Below, one piece after another: positions 55,410 through 64,000 of a DNA stretch of 64,000 nt (position 1 is the first letter of the stretch; every line of letters begins with the position of its first letter). Source of the DNA: Oceanobacillus senegalensis (GTDB lineage Bacteria > Bacillota > Bacilli > Bacillales > Amphibacillaceae); NCBI RefSeq assembly GCF_900176885.1, contig NZ_LT839648.1:1486246-1550245 (forward strand). The letters are read 5' to 3'. The position numbers were made by a program, and so were the translations under genes. Below the pieces are notes generated by a model. That model searched no databases. It saw only the letters and a program-made list of their open reading frames with translations, and had not been told where the DNA came from.

Positions 55410-57674
55410 TCACACACCAATCGTATAATGCTGCCATTCATAAGGTAACAATGCCTGGTACTTCCTCTGTAAAAATCGATCATCAATTAAGGCTATCACG
55501 CCAGTATCCGAATCGGAACGTATCAGTCTTCCACCAGCTTGCAGCACTTTATTCATTCCAGGATATACATAAGCATAATGAAAGCCGTTCTTTCCGACCG
55601 ATTGGAAATAGTCCTTCATCATATCTCTTTCAAAACCAATCTGTGGCATTCCAACTCCAACTACAATTACACCTTGCAATCTATCACCTTTTAAGTCCAC
55701 TCCCTCAGAAAAGATCCCTCCGAGTACAGCAAATCCCACCAATTTTTCGGTACGTTCCGAATTAAACTCTGCCAAAAAATCTTCCCTTTCTCCTTCCGAC
55801 ATTCCCACATCTTGAATCATCGTAGCCACACTTGGATAATGATCGGTAAATTGCTCGTACGCATTTCTCATATATTGGTAGGACGGGAAAAAGATTAGGA
55901 AATTTCCATCCATCTTATCTACCACATCTTTGAAAAAGTGTACCATTGGCTCCATTGTCTTTTCTCTATCCCGATATCTCGTCGAAAGCGGTTGAATGAT
56001 TACTTCTGTATTTTCCCTTGCAAAAGGAGATGGAATAGAGATAACATAATCATCCGATTGTCCACCAAGCAAATCTTTATAATAACCTGCAGGGGTCAAC
56101 GTGGCTGAAAAGAATACCCTTGCTCTGAAGCCTTTTCCCATTTTTAGAATCTGTTCAGATGGGTCAAGGCAAAATAACTTCATTCTCACTTCACTCTTTT
56201 GAACTTCCACATAAGTAACAAATTGATCATTGTATAACTCAGCTATTTTCACAAAGGTTTTGGTAGCAAAATACGTATCTAGTAACAATTCGTGCTCCAT
56301 CTTAACAAGCTCTGCCTCGGCTTCAATGATGAAGGTTTCGCATAGCTCTACTAGCTCCTTATCTAAGTCCTTTCGTAAATAGTCCTCAGACTTCTTCACC
56401 TGTAATAAGTGGTCATTGATAGCTTTAGCAGCTGTAGCAAGCGAACTATTTTTAAATTCTCGTTTCAGCTGCAAAAAGTTGGATTTATTTATTTCCGCAG
56501 AATACATTTCTCTCGCACGATCCACTAAGTTATGCGCCTCATCTACTAGTATTGCCGTTTTCTTTTTCTGCTCCTCCATCAACCGCTTCAACGATACTCT
56601 TGGATCAAAAATATAATTGTAATCACAAATGATAGCGTCTACTACATAAGCGAGTTCGACCTGAAATTCAAAAGGACAAACCCGATGCTTTCTTGCGTAC
56701 TGTTCGATAACCATCCGATTGATCATCTTCTCTTGCTCCAAAATATCAATAACCGCCCCATTGATTCGGTCATAAAAACCATCTGCAAAAGGGCAATTTA
56801 CACTAGTACAAATCGTTTCCTCTTGAAAACAAATCTTATCTTTAGCGGTTATGGTCAAAACATGGATATCTAGGCCATGATCAATTAATAAACGAAATGC
56901 TTCCTCTGCTGCTGTTCTTGTGATGGTTTTTGCAGTCAAATAAAATAGCTTCTCTAATTTCCTCTCGCCGATTGCTTTAACAGCAGGGAAAATAGTAGAA
57001 ATAGTTTTACCAATTCCTGTAGAGGCACTTGCGAATAATGTTTTTTTGTCAACAATAGTTTTATATACGGAACCTGCAAGTTTTCGTTGGCCTTCACGAT
57101 ACGTTTCAAACGGAAATTCCAGTGTCTTACTTGTCTTATTTCGCATTATTTTATGCTTTATCTTCCCTTTTAAAAAGAGAGCATATTCCTCCATTACTTT
57201 ATAAACGAAGGATTCCATTTCCTCATACGTCATCACTCGACGAAATTGTTTCTGTTCGAGCGTCTTTACTTGAACATACGTAAGTTGAATCGTTACCTTA
57301 GATAAATCATGATCTCCGGCATAAATGTAACCATAAAAAATAGCCTGTGCCCAGTGTACTGGATGGGTATCTTCCTGAACGTCATCCAAAGGGTGTACAG
57401 TGGATTTTATTTCATCAATTGTTACGGTATCTCCATCTTTAAGCAATCCATCACAACGTCCATCCACTCGAACAACGAAGTCTTCATAAGGAATTTCTGC
57501 TTCTACAAAAACTTCTTTTTCATCTTGTTCCTGGTAGCCTTTTTGGACTAATTGATGGATTCGAGTTCCTTCTATCATCGTTGTAGCCGTACGAAAACCA
57601 GACTCAATACTGCCACTACGATACACGTATTCCACTAAATTTCTAACTGAGATTTTCACTATGTTTGTCATCAT
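55410..57674 (-). CDS. XPD/DinG-type DNA helicase with N-terminal PD-(D/E)XK domain
   Basis: The 754-residue protein begins with a RecB/Cas4-like nuclease domain (about 20-190): VVRVDGRCDGLL, TIDEIKSTV and WAQAIFYGYIYA carry the D, ExK and Q positions. A superfamily 2 helicase follows: STGIGKT near 218 (Walker A), cysteines around CTSVNCPF for a likely iron-sulfur cluster, AILVDEAHNL and FFSATL, and in the second lobe GGIFSEGVDLKGDRL and AGGRLIRS. It is intact. Fused nuclease-XPD helicases are known in Bacillota but their role is unsettled; repair or defence are both possible. Confidence 0.85.
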   Translation of the reverse strand: MMTNIVKISVRNLVEYVYRSGSIESGFRTATTMIEGTRIHQLVQKGYQEQDEKEVFVEAEIPYEDFVVRVDGRCDGLLKDGDTVTIDEIKSTVHPLDDVQEDTHPVHWAQAIFYGYIYAGDHDLSKVTIQLTYVQVKTLEQKQFRRVMTYEEMESFVYKVMEEYALFLKGKIKHKIMRNKTSKTLEFPFETYREGQRKLAGSVYKTIVDKKTLFASASTGIGKTISTIFPAVKAIGERKLEKLFYLTAKTITRTAAEEAFRLLIDHGLDIHVLTITAKDKICFQEETICTSVNCPFADGFYDRINGAVIDILEQEKMINRMVIEQYARKHRVCPFEFQVELAYVVDAIICDYNYIFDPRVSLKRLMEEQKKKTAILVDEAHNLVDRAREMYSAEINKSNFLQLKREFKNSSLATAAKAINDHLLQVKKSEDYLRKDLDKELVELCETFIIEAEAELVKMEHELLLDTYFATKTFVKIAELYNDQFVTYVEVQKSEVRMKLFCLDPSEQILKMGKGFRARVFFSATLTPAGYYKDLLGGQSDDYVISIPSPFARENTEVIIQPLSTRYRDREKTMEPMVHFFKDVVDKMDGNFLIFFPSYQYMRNAYEQFTDHYPSVATMIQDVGMSEGEREDFLAEFNSERTEKLVGFAVLGGIFSEGVDLKGDRLQGVIVVGVGMPQIGFERDMMKDYFQSVGKNGFHYAYVYPGMNKVLQAGGRLIRSDSDTGVIALIDDRFLQRKYQALLPYEWQHYTIGV

Positions 57675-57759
57675 ATCACCTAATATTATTCATTAGCATT
57701 AGTTTATCAGAGATTGGATTGGTTTGGACATTTAAAAAAATCATTCGTGATATAAAAAA

Positions 57760-57802
57760 ACTCATATCCTTCATCAAGGATCTGAGTTTCAATGATAATA
57801 TT
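57760..57802 (-). terminator. terminator of the ADP-ribosylation operon
   Basis: AAACTCA-ATCCTT and AAGGAT-GAGTTT form the hairpin, with seven T following on the minus strand, about 70 bases after the last stop. Confidence 0.8.
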
Positions 57803-57867
57803 TAATACTTAGGGGTCCTATTCCCTGGTCCGTTACATCTTTATACGTTTCCTTTTGTACGAATACC

Positions 57868-58869
57868 CTAAAATACTTCAGCCAATAGTTCAATCGCCTT
57901 TTTACGGGCTTCTAGTCCCGGCATTAGTGGTACTAACAGGACCTCATCGGCTTTAAACTGGGTAATCAACGCATTTAATTTTTCTTTAACCCTTTCTACA
58001 TCGCCTACTACCATTCGGTTTCGATTTGCTTGAACCATTCCCTTTTCTTCTTCCGTATACGTATATTGTCGAGCGGTCTTAACAGATGGGAATTCTTTCA
58101 AATAGCCAAAATCTTCTTTACCAAGTAACCAAAAGTCTAAGGCTTCTGCGTACGCTTCTGCTTCTTCATTCGTTTCAGCAACGACTACAAACGGAGCAAT
58201 AGATACTTTTGGTTCTGGCATGAAAGAAGAAGGTTTAAATTCATTACGATACGTCTCCACTGCTTGGATACCCATTCTAACCTTATCCATCCCTGCGATA
58301 GATAACCCAAATAAATAGCCTATTCCTAATTTAGCAGCCATTTTAGCTTTTCTGACACTAGTCGATAGTACCCACATCTCAGGAACAGTAGAAATAACAG
58401 GATTAGCAGTGATTTCAAAAAAACGATGGTTTTCATCTAATTGGTCACTTAAATAACGGCTTAAATCTAGAATACTCTGTTCGTAATGAAGTTTACCCTT
58501 TTTATTCTCATTCAATGCCTGATTCACCATGCGCGTTCCTACCGTATTTCCTATCCCCAAATCAATTCGACCTGGATGAAATGCTTCGAGTATCCGAAAA
58601 TTCTCAGCAACCTTATAAGGACTATAATGGGGAATCATGACACCACCCGAACCAATACGTATCCGCTGTGTAGCATCTGCTATGCGCATCATGATTAGTT
58701 CTGGTGAGCTGCTGGCAAAAGCAGGAACGTTATGATGTTCTGCCAACCAAAACCGCATGTAACCTAATGATTCAGCTAATTGTGCTAGCTCAATTGAGTT
58801 CTCCAAAGCTTTTTGAGCATTTATGCCTTCATCAATTTGAGCGTAATCTAAAATTCCTAATTTAACCAA
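57868..58869 (-). CDS. luciferase-like flavin monooxygenase (LLM class)
   Basis: The 333-residue protein starts at TTG behind GTAGGA and has GILDYAQIDEG, YMRFWLAEHHNVPAFASSSP, RIGSGGVMIPHYSPYKVAEN and HPGRIDLGIGNTVGTR, all typical of LLM proteins of the MsnO8 type. They bind FMN and may oxidise an unknown substrate. It is the last gene of the SirTM operon. A luciferase-like gene is part of the extended operon described with lipoylation-dependent ADP-ribosylation, so the location is as expected. Confidence 0.85.
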   Translation of the reverse strand: MVKLGILDYAQIDEGINAQKALENSIELAQLAESLGYMRFWLAEHHNVPAFASSSPELIMMRIADATQRIRIGSGGVMIPHYSPYKVAENFRILEAFHPGRIDLGIGNTVGTRMVNQALNENKKGKLHYEQSILDLSRYLSDQLDENHRFFEITANPVISTVPEMWVLSTSVRKAKMAAKLGIGYLFGLSIAGMDKVRMGIQAVETYRNEFKPSSFMPEPKVSIAPFVVVAETNEEAEAYAEALDFWLLGKEDFGYLKEFPSVKTARQYTYTEEEKGMVQANRNRMVVGDVERVKEKLNALITQFKADEVLLVPLMPGLEARKKAIELLAEVF

Positions 58870-58938
58870 TGTTATCCTACTCTCTGTGTTTCATGATTCT
58901 GATAGGGGATGTTCAATAAATCCAATAAAGAGGACACT

Positions 58939-59979
58939 CTATGATTCTTTTTCACTTAAGATAAAGCTAACAAATTCTTCTTTCGTTAGATTTCCGAAGT
59001 AATGATTCAAATCGAGCGGCTCTAACGCGTTTAACAAGTCGTCTTTCTTCAATCGTACATTGACTAAAGCTTCTTCTATTTCTTTTACATCTTTTGTTCC
59101 AAAGAAGTCACCTGTAATCTGGATGGCTGCAATTTTAGCATGTTCAATTGTTAAGTCAACACTAACCGTCCCAATTGGAAAACGTTCTGTTAAACGATAT
59201 CCAAACTGTTGAAAGCGACCATAATTCCAATCCCAGCTGTTGTATTTCTCAGCAGCAATTTTATCCACACCTGCCCAGTCTTCTGGAGTTAATTCATAAC
59301 GTTTCGCTTCCCTTACATCATCAATATCAAGTAACTGACAAATCATATAATCCGTAAATTCCCAAACCGTCATATTCTGGTATTCAGGTGCTAAATAGGG
59401 ACGAATGGATCCTACTCGACTACGGACCGATTGAATGCCATGGGATTCGATTTTTTTAAGATTTGGATTCAAAACGGATACCATTGCTTCATAATCAGGA
59501 TCTAGTAGTAGTGAATATCCGGCATAGATACGGCCTTTCTGCACCGTCATCGCCGCACCGGAAATCTTCTTACCATCTAATACTAAATCATTACGACCTT
59601 TTTGGCTTAAAAGATTTTCATCTACACCTATATTCTTAAGCGCTTTTATGGCCGGTTCATATAAACGTTCAAAGTTCCCATAAGCATCATTCGTACCATT
59701 AAATAAGAAACAAAAGCTCATATTACGATCATCGAGATAAATCGCACCACCACCTGTTTCACGGCGAATGATTTTAATATCATGTTCATCCATATAAGGC
59801 TGATTGACTTCCTCATAAGCATTTTGGAATTTTCCAATTTGAACAGCAGGATGCATCATGTATGGGAATAAAACATCATCATCTAGGAAAATATGGTCTT
59901 TCACATATTCTTGTAATGCCATTGAAGTTCCCGGATCATAAATCCATTCCCCATTACGCTTAGGTTCGATTAAATACAT
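58939..59979 (-). CDS. lipoate-protein ligase (LplA2-like)
   Basis: The 346-residue ligase has FQNAYEEVNQPYMDEHDIKI, RRETGGGAIYLDDRNMSFCF (RRxxGGGxVxHD-type substrate loop) and GRNDLVLDGKKISGAAM. It attaches lipoate to the lysine of the GcvH-like protein in the same operon, which is then target for ADP-ribosylation. GGAGGG precedes the ATG. It ends upstream of the monooxygenase gene and follows SirTM by 17 bases. Full length, intact. Confidence 0.9.
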   Translation of the reverse strand: MYLIEPKRNGEWIYDPGTSMALQEYVKDHIFLDDDVLFPYMMHPAVQIGKFQNAYEEVNQPYMDEHDIKIIRRETGGGAIYLDDRNMSFCFLFNGTNDAYGNFERLYEPAIKALKNIGVDENLLSQKGRNDLVLDGKKISGAAMTVQKGRIYAGYSLLLDPDYEAMVSVLNPNLKKIESHGIQSVRSRVGSIRPYLAPEYQNMTVWEFTDYMICQLLDIDDVREAKRYELTPEDWAGVDKIAAEKYNSWDWNYGRFQQFGYRLTERFPIGTVSVDLTIEHAKIAAIQITGDFFGTKDVKEIEEALVNVRLKKDDLLNALEPLDLNHYFGNLTKEEFVSFILSEKES

Positions 59980-59996
59980 TGGTTACCCTCCGTTTT

Positions 59997-60881
59997 TCAC
60001 TTGCTGCTCGCTCTATGTAACACTTCCTCAATGTCTTCATCTATTCGTACGGTTCTCGGACGAATGTTTCGTGGAATGAAGTATTCTTTTTGATTCATTG
60101 TCACAAACAAAGCTTTCTCATTTTTTTCCGTCATTTGCTGGAATGGATGTTTAATATGTTGTGGAGTTGTATGTCCCACGCCAATTTCCAAAAAGAGTAC
60201 TTTTTTATCTTTGTTTTCTTTTAGAAATTGTTCATAACGATCTTTCTGTTCATGGAAATGACCATCTTCTACCATTCCTTTTTCTTCTGTACGTTTATTA
60301 ACTTCTAAAGCAGCTCCACATTTAGGACAATAAGGAACTAAATCTTCAGGAACTTTCATATTGGATTGTTTCTCAACCATTTCCCGAAGTAAAGCCTCAT
60401 TCTGGTACGTCTGTTGGTGACAGTGTTCCGAACATTGCCATAGTCCATATTCCCCTTGAATTCGAAATACTTTATCCATGTCGTACTCTGCTGCATAAAA
60501 CGCATTATCTGCGTTTGTCGTAATAATGTGATAATTTTTATTGCTCATCATCTGTCGCAAATCAACATATGCTTGTCCAACTGGTTGATCAAAAAAATTC
60601 AATAAGCAGAAGCGACTTTGAAAGGCCCAATACTCTTGTCTATCTTCAAATTCAAATAGGCTAGCTTGTAACATATCTAATAAGCCATATTTCTCTATAA
60701 AATCAGGAAAAGCATCGGTAAACCTTTTCCCTATATATGTAAATCCAGTTGCTGCAGACATTCCTGCACCAATCCCAATAACAATTGCCTCTGCTTCATC
60801 GATTAGTTGGTTTAATAAATCGGCTTGTGACAAAGATGATGCAATCGTTGATGTCTGCCAATATCTATTAGGTTGTAGCAT
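59997..60881 (-). CDS. SirTM-type sirtuin, protein ADP-ribosyltransferase
   Basis: The 294-residue protein has [20 protein letters not shown] (NAD loop), [14 protein letters not shown] and [12 protein letters not shown], in which Gln replaces the usual catalytic His of sirtuins. Cysteines in CSEHC and CPKCG bind zinc. These traits define SirTM, which ADP-ribosylates lipoylated GcvH-L rather than deacetylating. It sits between the macrodomain gene and the ligase in the known order. This is not the same family as the SIR2 effector near 5.5 kb. Confidence 0.9.
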   Translation of the reverse strand: MLQPNRYWQTSTIASSLSQADLLNQLIDEAEAIVIGIGAGMSAATGFTYIGKRFTDAFPDFIEKYGLLDMLQASLFEFEDRQEYWAFQSRFCLLNFFDQPVGQAYVDLRQMMSNKNYHIITTNADNAFYAAEYDMDKVFRIQGEYGLWQCSEHCHQQTYQNEALLREMVEKQSNMKVPEDLVPYCPKCGAALEVNKRTEEKGMVEDGHFHEQKDRYEQFLKENKDKKVLFLEIGVGHTTPQHIKHPFQQMTEKNEKALFVTMNQKEYFIPRNIRPRTVRIDEDIEEVLHRASSK

Positions 60882-60895
60882 AACAATCTCCTATT

Positions 60896-61684
60896 CTAGT
60901 TTTCTAATAATGACTGATAGATTAATACATCTTTCTCTTTAAATACATTAAAAATAACTTGAAGCTTGGATTGATTCTTATTTATATATTCTCTCACCGT
61001 CTCCACTGCAATTTCAGCTGCCCTCCCGTTAGGAAAATTAAATTCACCAGTTGAAATACAGCAAAAAGCAATAGAACTTAACTGATATGCATCTGCTAAT
61101 GCTAAACAGGATAGATAAGACGAAGCCAATAATTGCTCTTTAAACGGGGAAACACCTCGCTCATCGATAAATGGCCCTACGGTATGAATGACATAGTTGG
61201 ACGGTAAGTTATACGCTTTGGTCATTTTCGCTTTCCCCATTGGCTCTTTACGACCTTGTGTTGTGATTAAGTCATGACATTCTAATCGTAATTGCACGCC
61301 CGCACGTGTATGAATCATATTGTCAATACAATTATGATTCGCTTTTAAGCAACCTAGCAATCTACTATTAGCTGCATTCACAATCGCATCCACTGCTAGA
61401 CTTGTTATATCACCTTGCCATAAATAAAGATGTGGCCGGGCAGGTTCTAAATCCTGCAACGAGGTTATTTTTCGTTCATGATTCCACTCTGTTAAAAAAG
61501 CATCTTGAACCTTCGTAAATGTTTCTGTGACCGGTTTCGGTTCTCGGATATTGCACAACCCACGGAACAAGGTTATTTTTTCTTCTACCGTATCCGTTTT
61601 ATCCAGACTCATCGATTCGTCTGCATTCGGGTTTTCATCCAGTAAATAATCAATTAAATAATCTAATCTTGCTTCTTGATTCAT
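60896..61684 (-). CDS. zinc-containing macrodomain protein, ADP-ribosyl hydrolase
   Basis: The 262-residue protein has an N-terminal extension (about 1-85) and a macrodomain: LYLWQGDITSLAVDAIVNAA, LLGCLKANHNCIDNMIHTRA with the Cys/His residues of the zinc site, GKAKMTKAYNLPSNYVIHTV and FCCISTGEFNFPNGRAAEIA. It removes ADP-ribose from GcvH-L, countering SirTM. It follows GcvH-L by 32 bases. It is far from DarT and of another macrodomain class than DarG. Confidence 0.9.
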   Translation of the reverse strand: MNQEARLDYLIDYLLDENPNADESMSLDKTDTVEEKITLFRGLCNIREPKPVTETFTKVQDAFLTEWNHERKITSLQDLEPARPHLYLWQGDITSLAVDAIVNAANSRLLGCLKANHNCIDNMIHTRAGVQLRLECHDLITTQGRKEPMGKAKMTKAYNLPSNYVIHTVGPFIDERGVSPFKEQLLASSYLSCLALADAYQLSSIAFCCISTGEFNFPNGRAAEIAVETVREYINKNQSKLQVIFNVFKEKDVLIYQSLLEN

Positions 61685-61716
61685 ATCCTGCTCCCCGCTA
61701 ACTAAAAAAAATCGAT

Positions 61717-62052
61717 TTAAGCATCTTCTAGTTGGTTAAATGCTTCTTCATCTACATCTGTTAATTTTACAATCCAATTTTCTTCCGTCTTAGCTGAGTT
61801 TAATAGAGTTGGTTCACTTACTGCTGCTTGGTTGCGTTCCACAATGGTACCTGCTAATGGAGAATCGACTTCATGTACTGTCTTGGATGCTTCTAAGCTT
61901 AGAATGGGATCATCTACATCAAGCGTCTCCTGATTGCTGTATTCGATAAATCCTACTGTTCCAATATCATCTTGTAATTCTGGTGTCAGGCTAATCGTAT
62001 AAATGTTTTCCTTTTTTTCTATGAATAAGAAATTTACTCTTTTTTTCATCAC
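61717..62052 (-). CDS. GcvH-like lipoyl-carrier protein (GcvH-L)
   Basis: The 111-residue protein has the lipoyl-lysine turn in [19 protein letters not shown]. It is shorter than GcvH and lies at the head of the SirTM operon, as the substrate protein GcvH-L does. It is lipoylated by the ligase and ADP-ribosylated by SirTM. Divergent from the Old Yellow Enzyme gene. No glycine-cleavage partners are in the window, which argues against a role in glycine cleavage. Confidence 0.88.
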   Translation of the reverse strand: MMKKRVNFLFIEKKENIYTISLTPELQDDIGTVGFIEYSNQETLDVDDPILSLEASKTVHEVDSPLAGTIVERNQAAVSEPTLLNSAKTEENWIVKLTDVDEEAFNQLEDA

Positions 62053-62276
62053 TAAAACCTCTTTCCTTTTTTTAATATTGAAATTTTAGTATAACATATT
62101 CATACTTTAAAAATGGTGGTAAAAGTATAAAGTTAGCAAATTATTCTAACTTATGATAACTTTATTTTAAAATCGATTGTTACACTAAAAATACAACATG
62201 TAATGTTACAGCTTAGCTAGCTGTTAGCACTATGTTAACAACGAACATAGTAGATGGAGGGTATTAATTATATACA
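62053..62276. promoter_or_regulatory. divergent promoter region, gcvH-L versus OYE
   Basis: These 224 AT-rich bases lie between two outward-facing genes. A GTTACA sequence occurs twice (near 62189 and 62210) and GCTAGCTGTTAGC is a near-palindrome at about 62216-62228. One of these could be an operator; I cannot assign promoter boxes. Confidence 0.35.
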
Positions 62277-63461
62277 ATGAAGACATCAGAACAGTACAGA
62301 CCCTTATTTAAAACATTCAATCTACCAAATGGCACAGAATTAGATAATCGCTTTGTTCTCTCCCCGATGATTACAAATTCTTCTACAATGGAAGGCTATG
62401 TTACGAGAGAAGATTTGGCTTATGCAGAGCGACGTGCAGGTTCCGCTCCTCTACAAATTACAGGTGCTGCATACATTGAGGAATATGGGCAGTTGTTTGA
62501 ATATGGTTTTAGTATCGATGATGATCGTAACATTGAAGGACTGAAGCAACTTGCTCAAGCGATGAAGAAAGACGGTGCTAAAGCAATTGTCCAATTAACA
62601 CATGCTGGTCGATTTGCTAAAATTTCGCTTAAGGATTTTGGTGTTGTTTATGGACCAAGTAAAATGAATTTGAAAAGTCCCGTGGAACATACCGTCTTAC
62701 CAATGACAAAACGTAAAATCAGGCATGTCATTACCCAATATGCGGACGCAACCCGCCGTGCGATTAAAGCAGGTTTTGATGGTGTTGAAATTTCAAGTGC
62801 ACAGCGCTTATTAATTCAAACGTTCTTCTCCACCTTTTCCAATAAGCGTGATGACGAATATGGAACCCAGAATCTTGAAAATCGTTCACGCTTTGGCATG
62901 GAAGTGATGGAGGCTGTTCAGAAGGTCATTGATAAAGAGGCACCTCAAGACTTTATTCTCGGATTTAGAGGGACACCAGAAGAAACGCGTGGCAATGAAA
63001 TTGGCTACAGTGTAGAAGACTTTATTGATTTCATGAATAGAATCATGGAAGTAGCCAATATCCATTATCTCGCAACCGCAAGTTGGGGTAAGAACATTTA
63101 TAAGCAAACCATTCGTCATGGGAAATATAAAGGCGAATTCATGAACCGAGTAGTGTACGACCACCTCGCTGGTCAAGTTCCCATTATGGCCACCGGTGGT
63201 ATCAACTCACCAGATAAAGCGCTAGAAGCCTTAGAGTTCGCTGATTTAGTCGGTATGTCTACACCCTTGGTTACCGAACCTGACTTTGTAACCAAATTAA
63301 AAGATGGTCAGGAAAACCAAATTAACTTAGGCTTTTCTCCAGAGGAACTAGCTGATTTAGCAATTCCTGAAAGAGCCTTTAAAGACATTGTGGAATTAAT
63401 GGATTTCGGCGGTTCCCTTTCAGAGGAAACCCGTCAAGAACTACGTAAATTGTATAAGTGA
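62277..63461 (+). CDS. NADH-dependent flavin oxidoreductase (Old Yellow Enzyme)
   Basis: The 394-residue protein has the OYE barrel features: RFVLSPMITNSS, KAIVQLTHAGRFAKI, AGFDGVEISSAQRLLIQTFF and MATGGINSPDKAL. The usual HGAHGYL loop is replaced here by EISSAQRLL, a noted variant in the YqiG-like group. FMN-bound, it reduces activated alkenes. It faces the SirTM operon and such genes are linked to that operon in other Bacillota. Length normal. Confidence 0.88.
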   Translation: MKTSEQYRPLFKTFNLPNGTELDNRFVLSPMITNSSTMEGYVTREDLAYAERRAGSAPLQITGAAYIEEYGQLFEYGFSIDDDRNIEGLKQLAQAMKKDGAKAIVQLTHAGRFAKISLKDFGVVYGPSKMNLKSPVEHTVLPMTKRKIRHVITQYADATRRAIKAGFDGVEISSAQRLLIQTFFSTFSNKRDDEYGTQNLENRSRFGMEVMEAVQKVIDKEAPQDFILGFRGTPEETRGNEIGYSVEDFIDFMNRIMEVANIHYLATASWGKNIYKQTIRHGKYKGEFMNRVVYDHLAGQVPIMATGGINSPDKALEALEFADLVGMSTPLVTEPDFVTKLKDGQENQINLGFSPEELADLAIPERAFKDIVELMDFGGSLSEETRQELRKLYK

Positions 63462-63474
63462 ATCTTCAATCAGT

Positions 63475-63504
63475 GGGAGGTCTCTCTTCCCCCACTGACT
63501 GTTA
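63475..63504 (+). terminator. hairpin after the OYE gene
   Basis: CAGTGGG and CCCACTG form a G+C-rich stem soon after the stop. No strong T-run follows; a second hairpin is at 63590-63632 (GCCTTTGG/CCAAAGGA) with CTTTTTAA after it and may be the real terminator. Confidence 0.5.
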
Positions 63505-63744
63505 GATGAACGAATCAGGTCAAGACTTTCAGTTAGTCCCCCACTTTAAAAAATATATATTCATATAATTTATTAGAACTAATTGGTGTGGCCTTTGGAA
63601 TATACATCCTGCCTTTGTAACACCAAAGGACTTTTTAAAAATAGGGATGAACCAACACATAAACGCTTTTTAATTTCCTAACTGTTATTGTTTCTCCTAT
63701 CTTTTCTACTACCGAGTGACCAATCTATCTCTTGTTTACTAACT

Positions 63745-63960
63745 TCAAGTTTCATCATCACTTTTATATTCTAAAATATCTCCCGGTTGGCAATCTAATG
63801 CTTTACAGATCCCATCTAGAGTTGAAAGTCTTATTGCTTTTGCCTTTCCATTTTTCAATATTGAAATATTGGCCATTGTAATTCCAACCTTCTCTGATAA
63901 TTCCGTAACACTCATTTTTCTTTTCGCCAACATCACATCGATATTTATGATTATCGCCAT
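63745..63960 (-). CDS. small XRE-family regulator
   Basis: The ATG at 63960 follows GAGGTG; an ATG three codons upstream is unlikely. The 71-residue protein is a single HTH (MLAKRKMSVTELSEKVGITM, ANISILKNGKAKAIRLSTLD, GICKALDCQPGDILEY) of the type usually next to a DUF2975 membrane-protein gene. That gene would be beyond the right edge. It is the last gene in the window and seems complete. Confidence 0.85.
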   Translation of the reverse strand: MAIIINIDVMLAKRKMSVTELSEKVGITMANISILKNGKAKAIRLSTLDGICKALDCQPGDILEYKSDDET

Positions 63961-64000
63961 TGTTTTCACCTCAGACCGTTAAATCATTTTCTTCTTTTAT

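Noticed and set aside
59997..60881. Second SIR2-type gene as an anti-phage NADase
   Set aside because: Motifs (Gln for His, zinc cysteines, operon with GcvH-L and macrodomain) mark SirTM, a protein ADP-ribosyltransferase.
60896..61684. Macrodomain protein as the DarG partner of DarT
   Set aside because: It is 53 kb away, belongs to the Zn-macrodomain group and lies in the SirTM operon.

Overview
The window looks like accessory chromosomal DNA from a low-GC, AT-rich Bacillota bacterium, most likely a member of the Bacillaceae. The signs are AGGAGG-type ribosome binding sites, frequent TTG and GTG starts, LXG-type toxin cassettes, DnaD-type replication relics, a TPP riboswitch in front of tenA, and a SirTM/macrodomain/GcvH-L/LplA operon. 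No ribosomal, tRNA or core housekeeping block was seen. Much of the window is stacked defence systems, mobile-element remains and decaying genes.

Left edge (1-3660): broken polymorphic-toxin C-terminal cassettes with immunity partners, a small protein carrying a DnaA N-terminal-type domain, and a decayed replicative helicase. All read on the minus strand.

Island 1 (about 3663-24662): two 20-base direct repeats with one mismatch (3663-3682 and 24643-24662) bracket about 21 kb. At its right end are two large serine recombinases plus a mini-resolvase that lacks the catalytic serine. The cargo is a DarT-like toxin, a NADAR-like antitoxin and a SIR2-domain protein; a divergent regulator; a type I restriction-modification operon (half-HsdS, HsdM, HsdS, HsdR, YgjP-like metallopeptidase); a PD-(D/E)XK-like protein with an XRE regulator; a Rep-like protein; and several small ORFs. 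I read this as an integrative, SCC-like defence island.

25.0-34.0 kb: an operon for DptF, DptG and DptH (DndFGH-type restriction), with no DndBCDE modification genes in view.

34.0-42.0 kb: a catabolic cluster (SDR, quinone oxidoreductase, 2-oxoacid dehydrogenase E1 alpha, E1 beta, E2 and E3, TRAP permeases). Single-base frameshifts break the oxidoreductase, E2 and E3, and DctQ and E3 are truncated against each other.

42.0-55.3 kb: a scrap zone with two IS110-family elements (one truncated), a tenA relic behind a well-preserved TPP riboswitch, AhpD-like and serine-hydrolase relics, a PD-(D/E)XK protein, an intact McrB (EVE-AAA+)/McrC pair, a second badly decayed mcrC, and a broken dnaD.

55.4-64.0 kb: a nuclease-XPD/DinG helicase fusion, then the operon for lipoylation-dependent protein ADP-ribosylation (GcvH-L, Zn-macrodomain, SirTM, LplA, luciferase-like monooxygenase) with a divergent Old Yellow Enzyme gene, and a small XRE regulator at the edge.

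The most interesting parts are the DarT/NADAR/SIR2 cassette, the recombinase-flanked island with its att repeats, and the DptFGH operon without modification genes. All calls come from reading the sequence and remembered family motifs; no database search was run.
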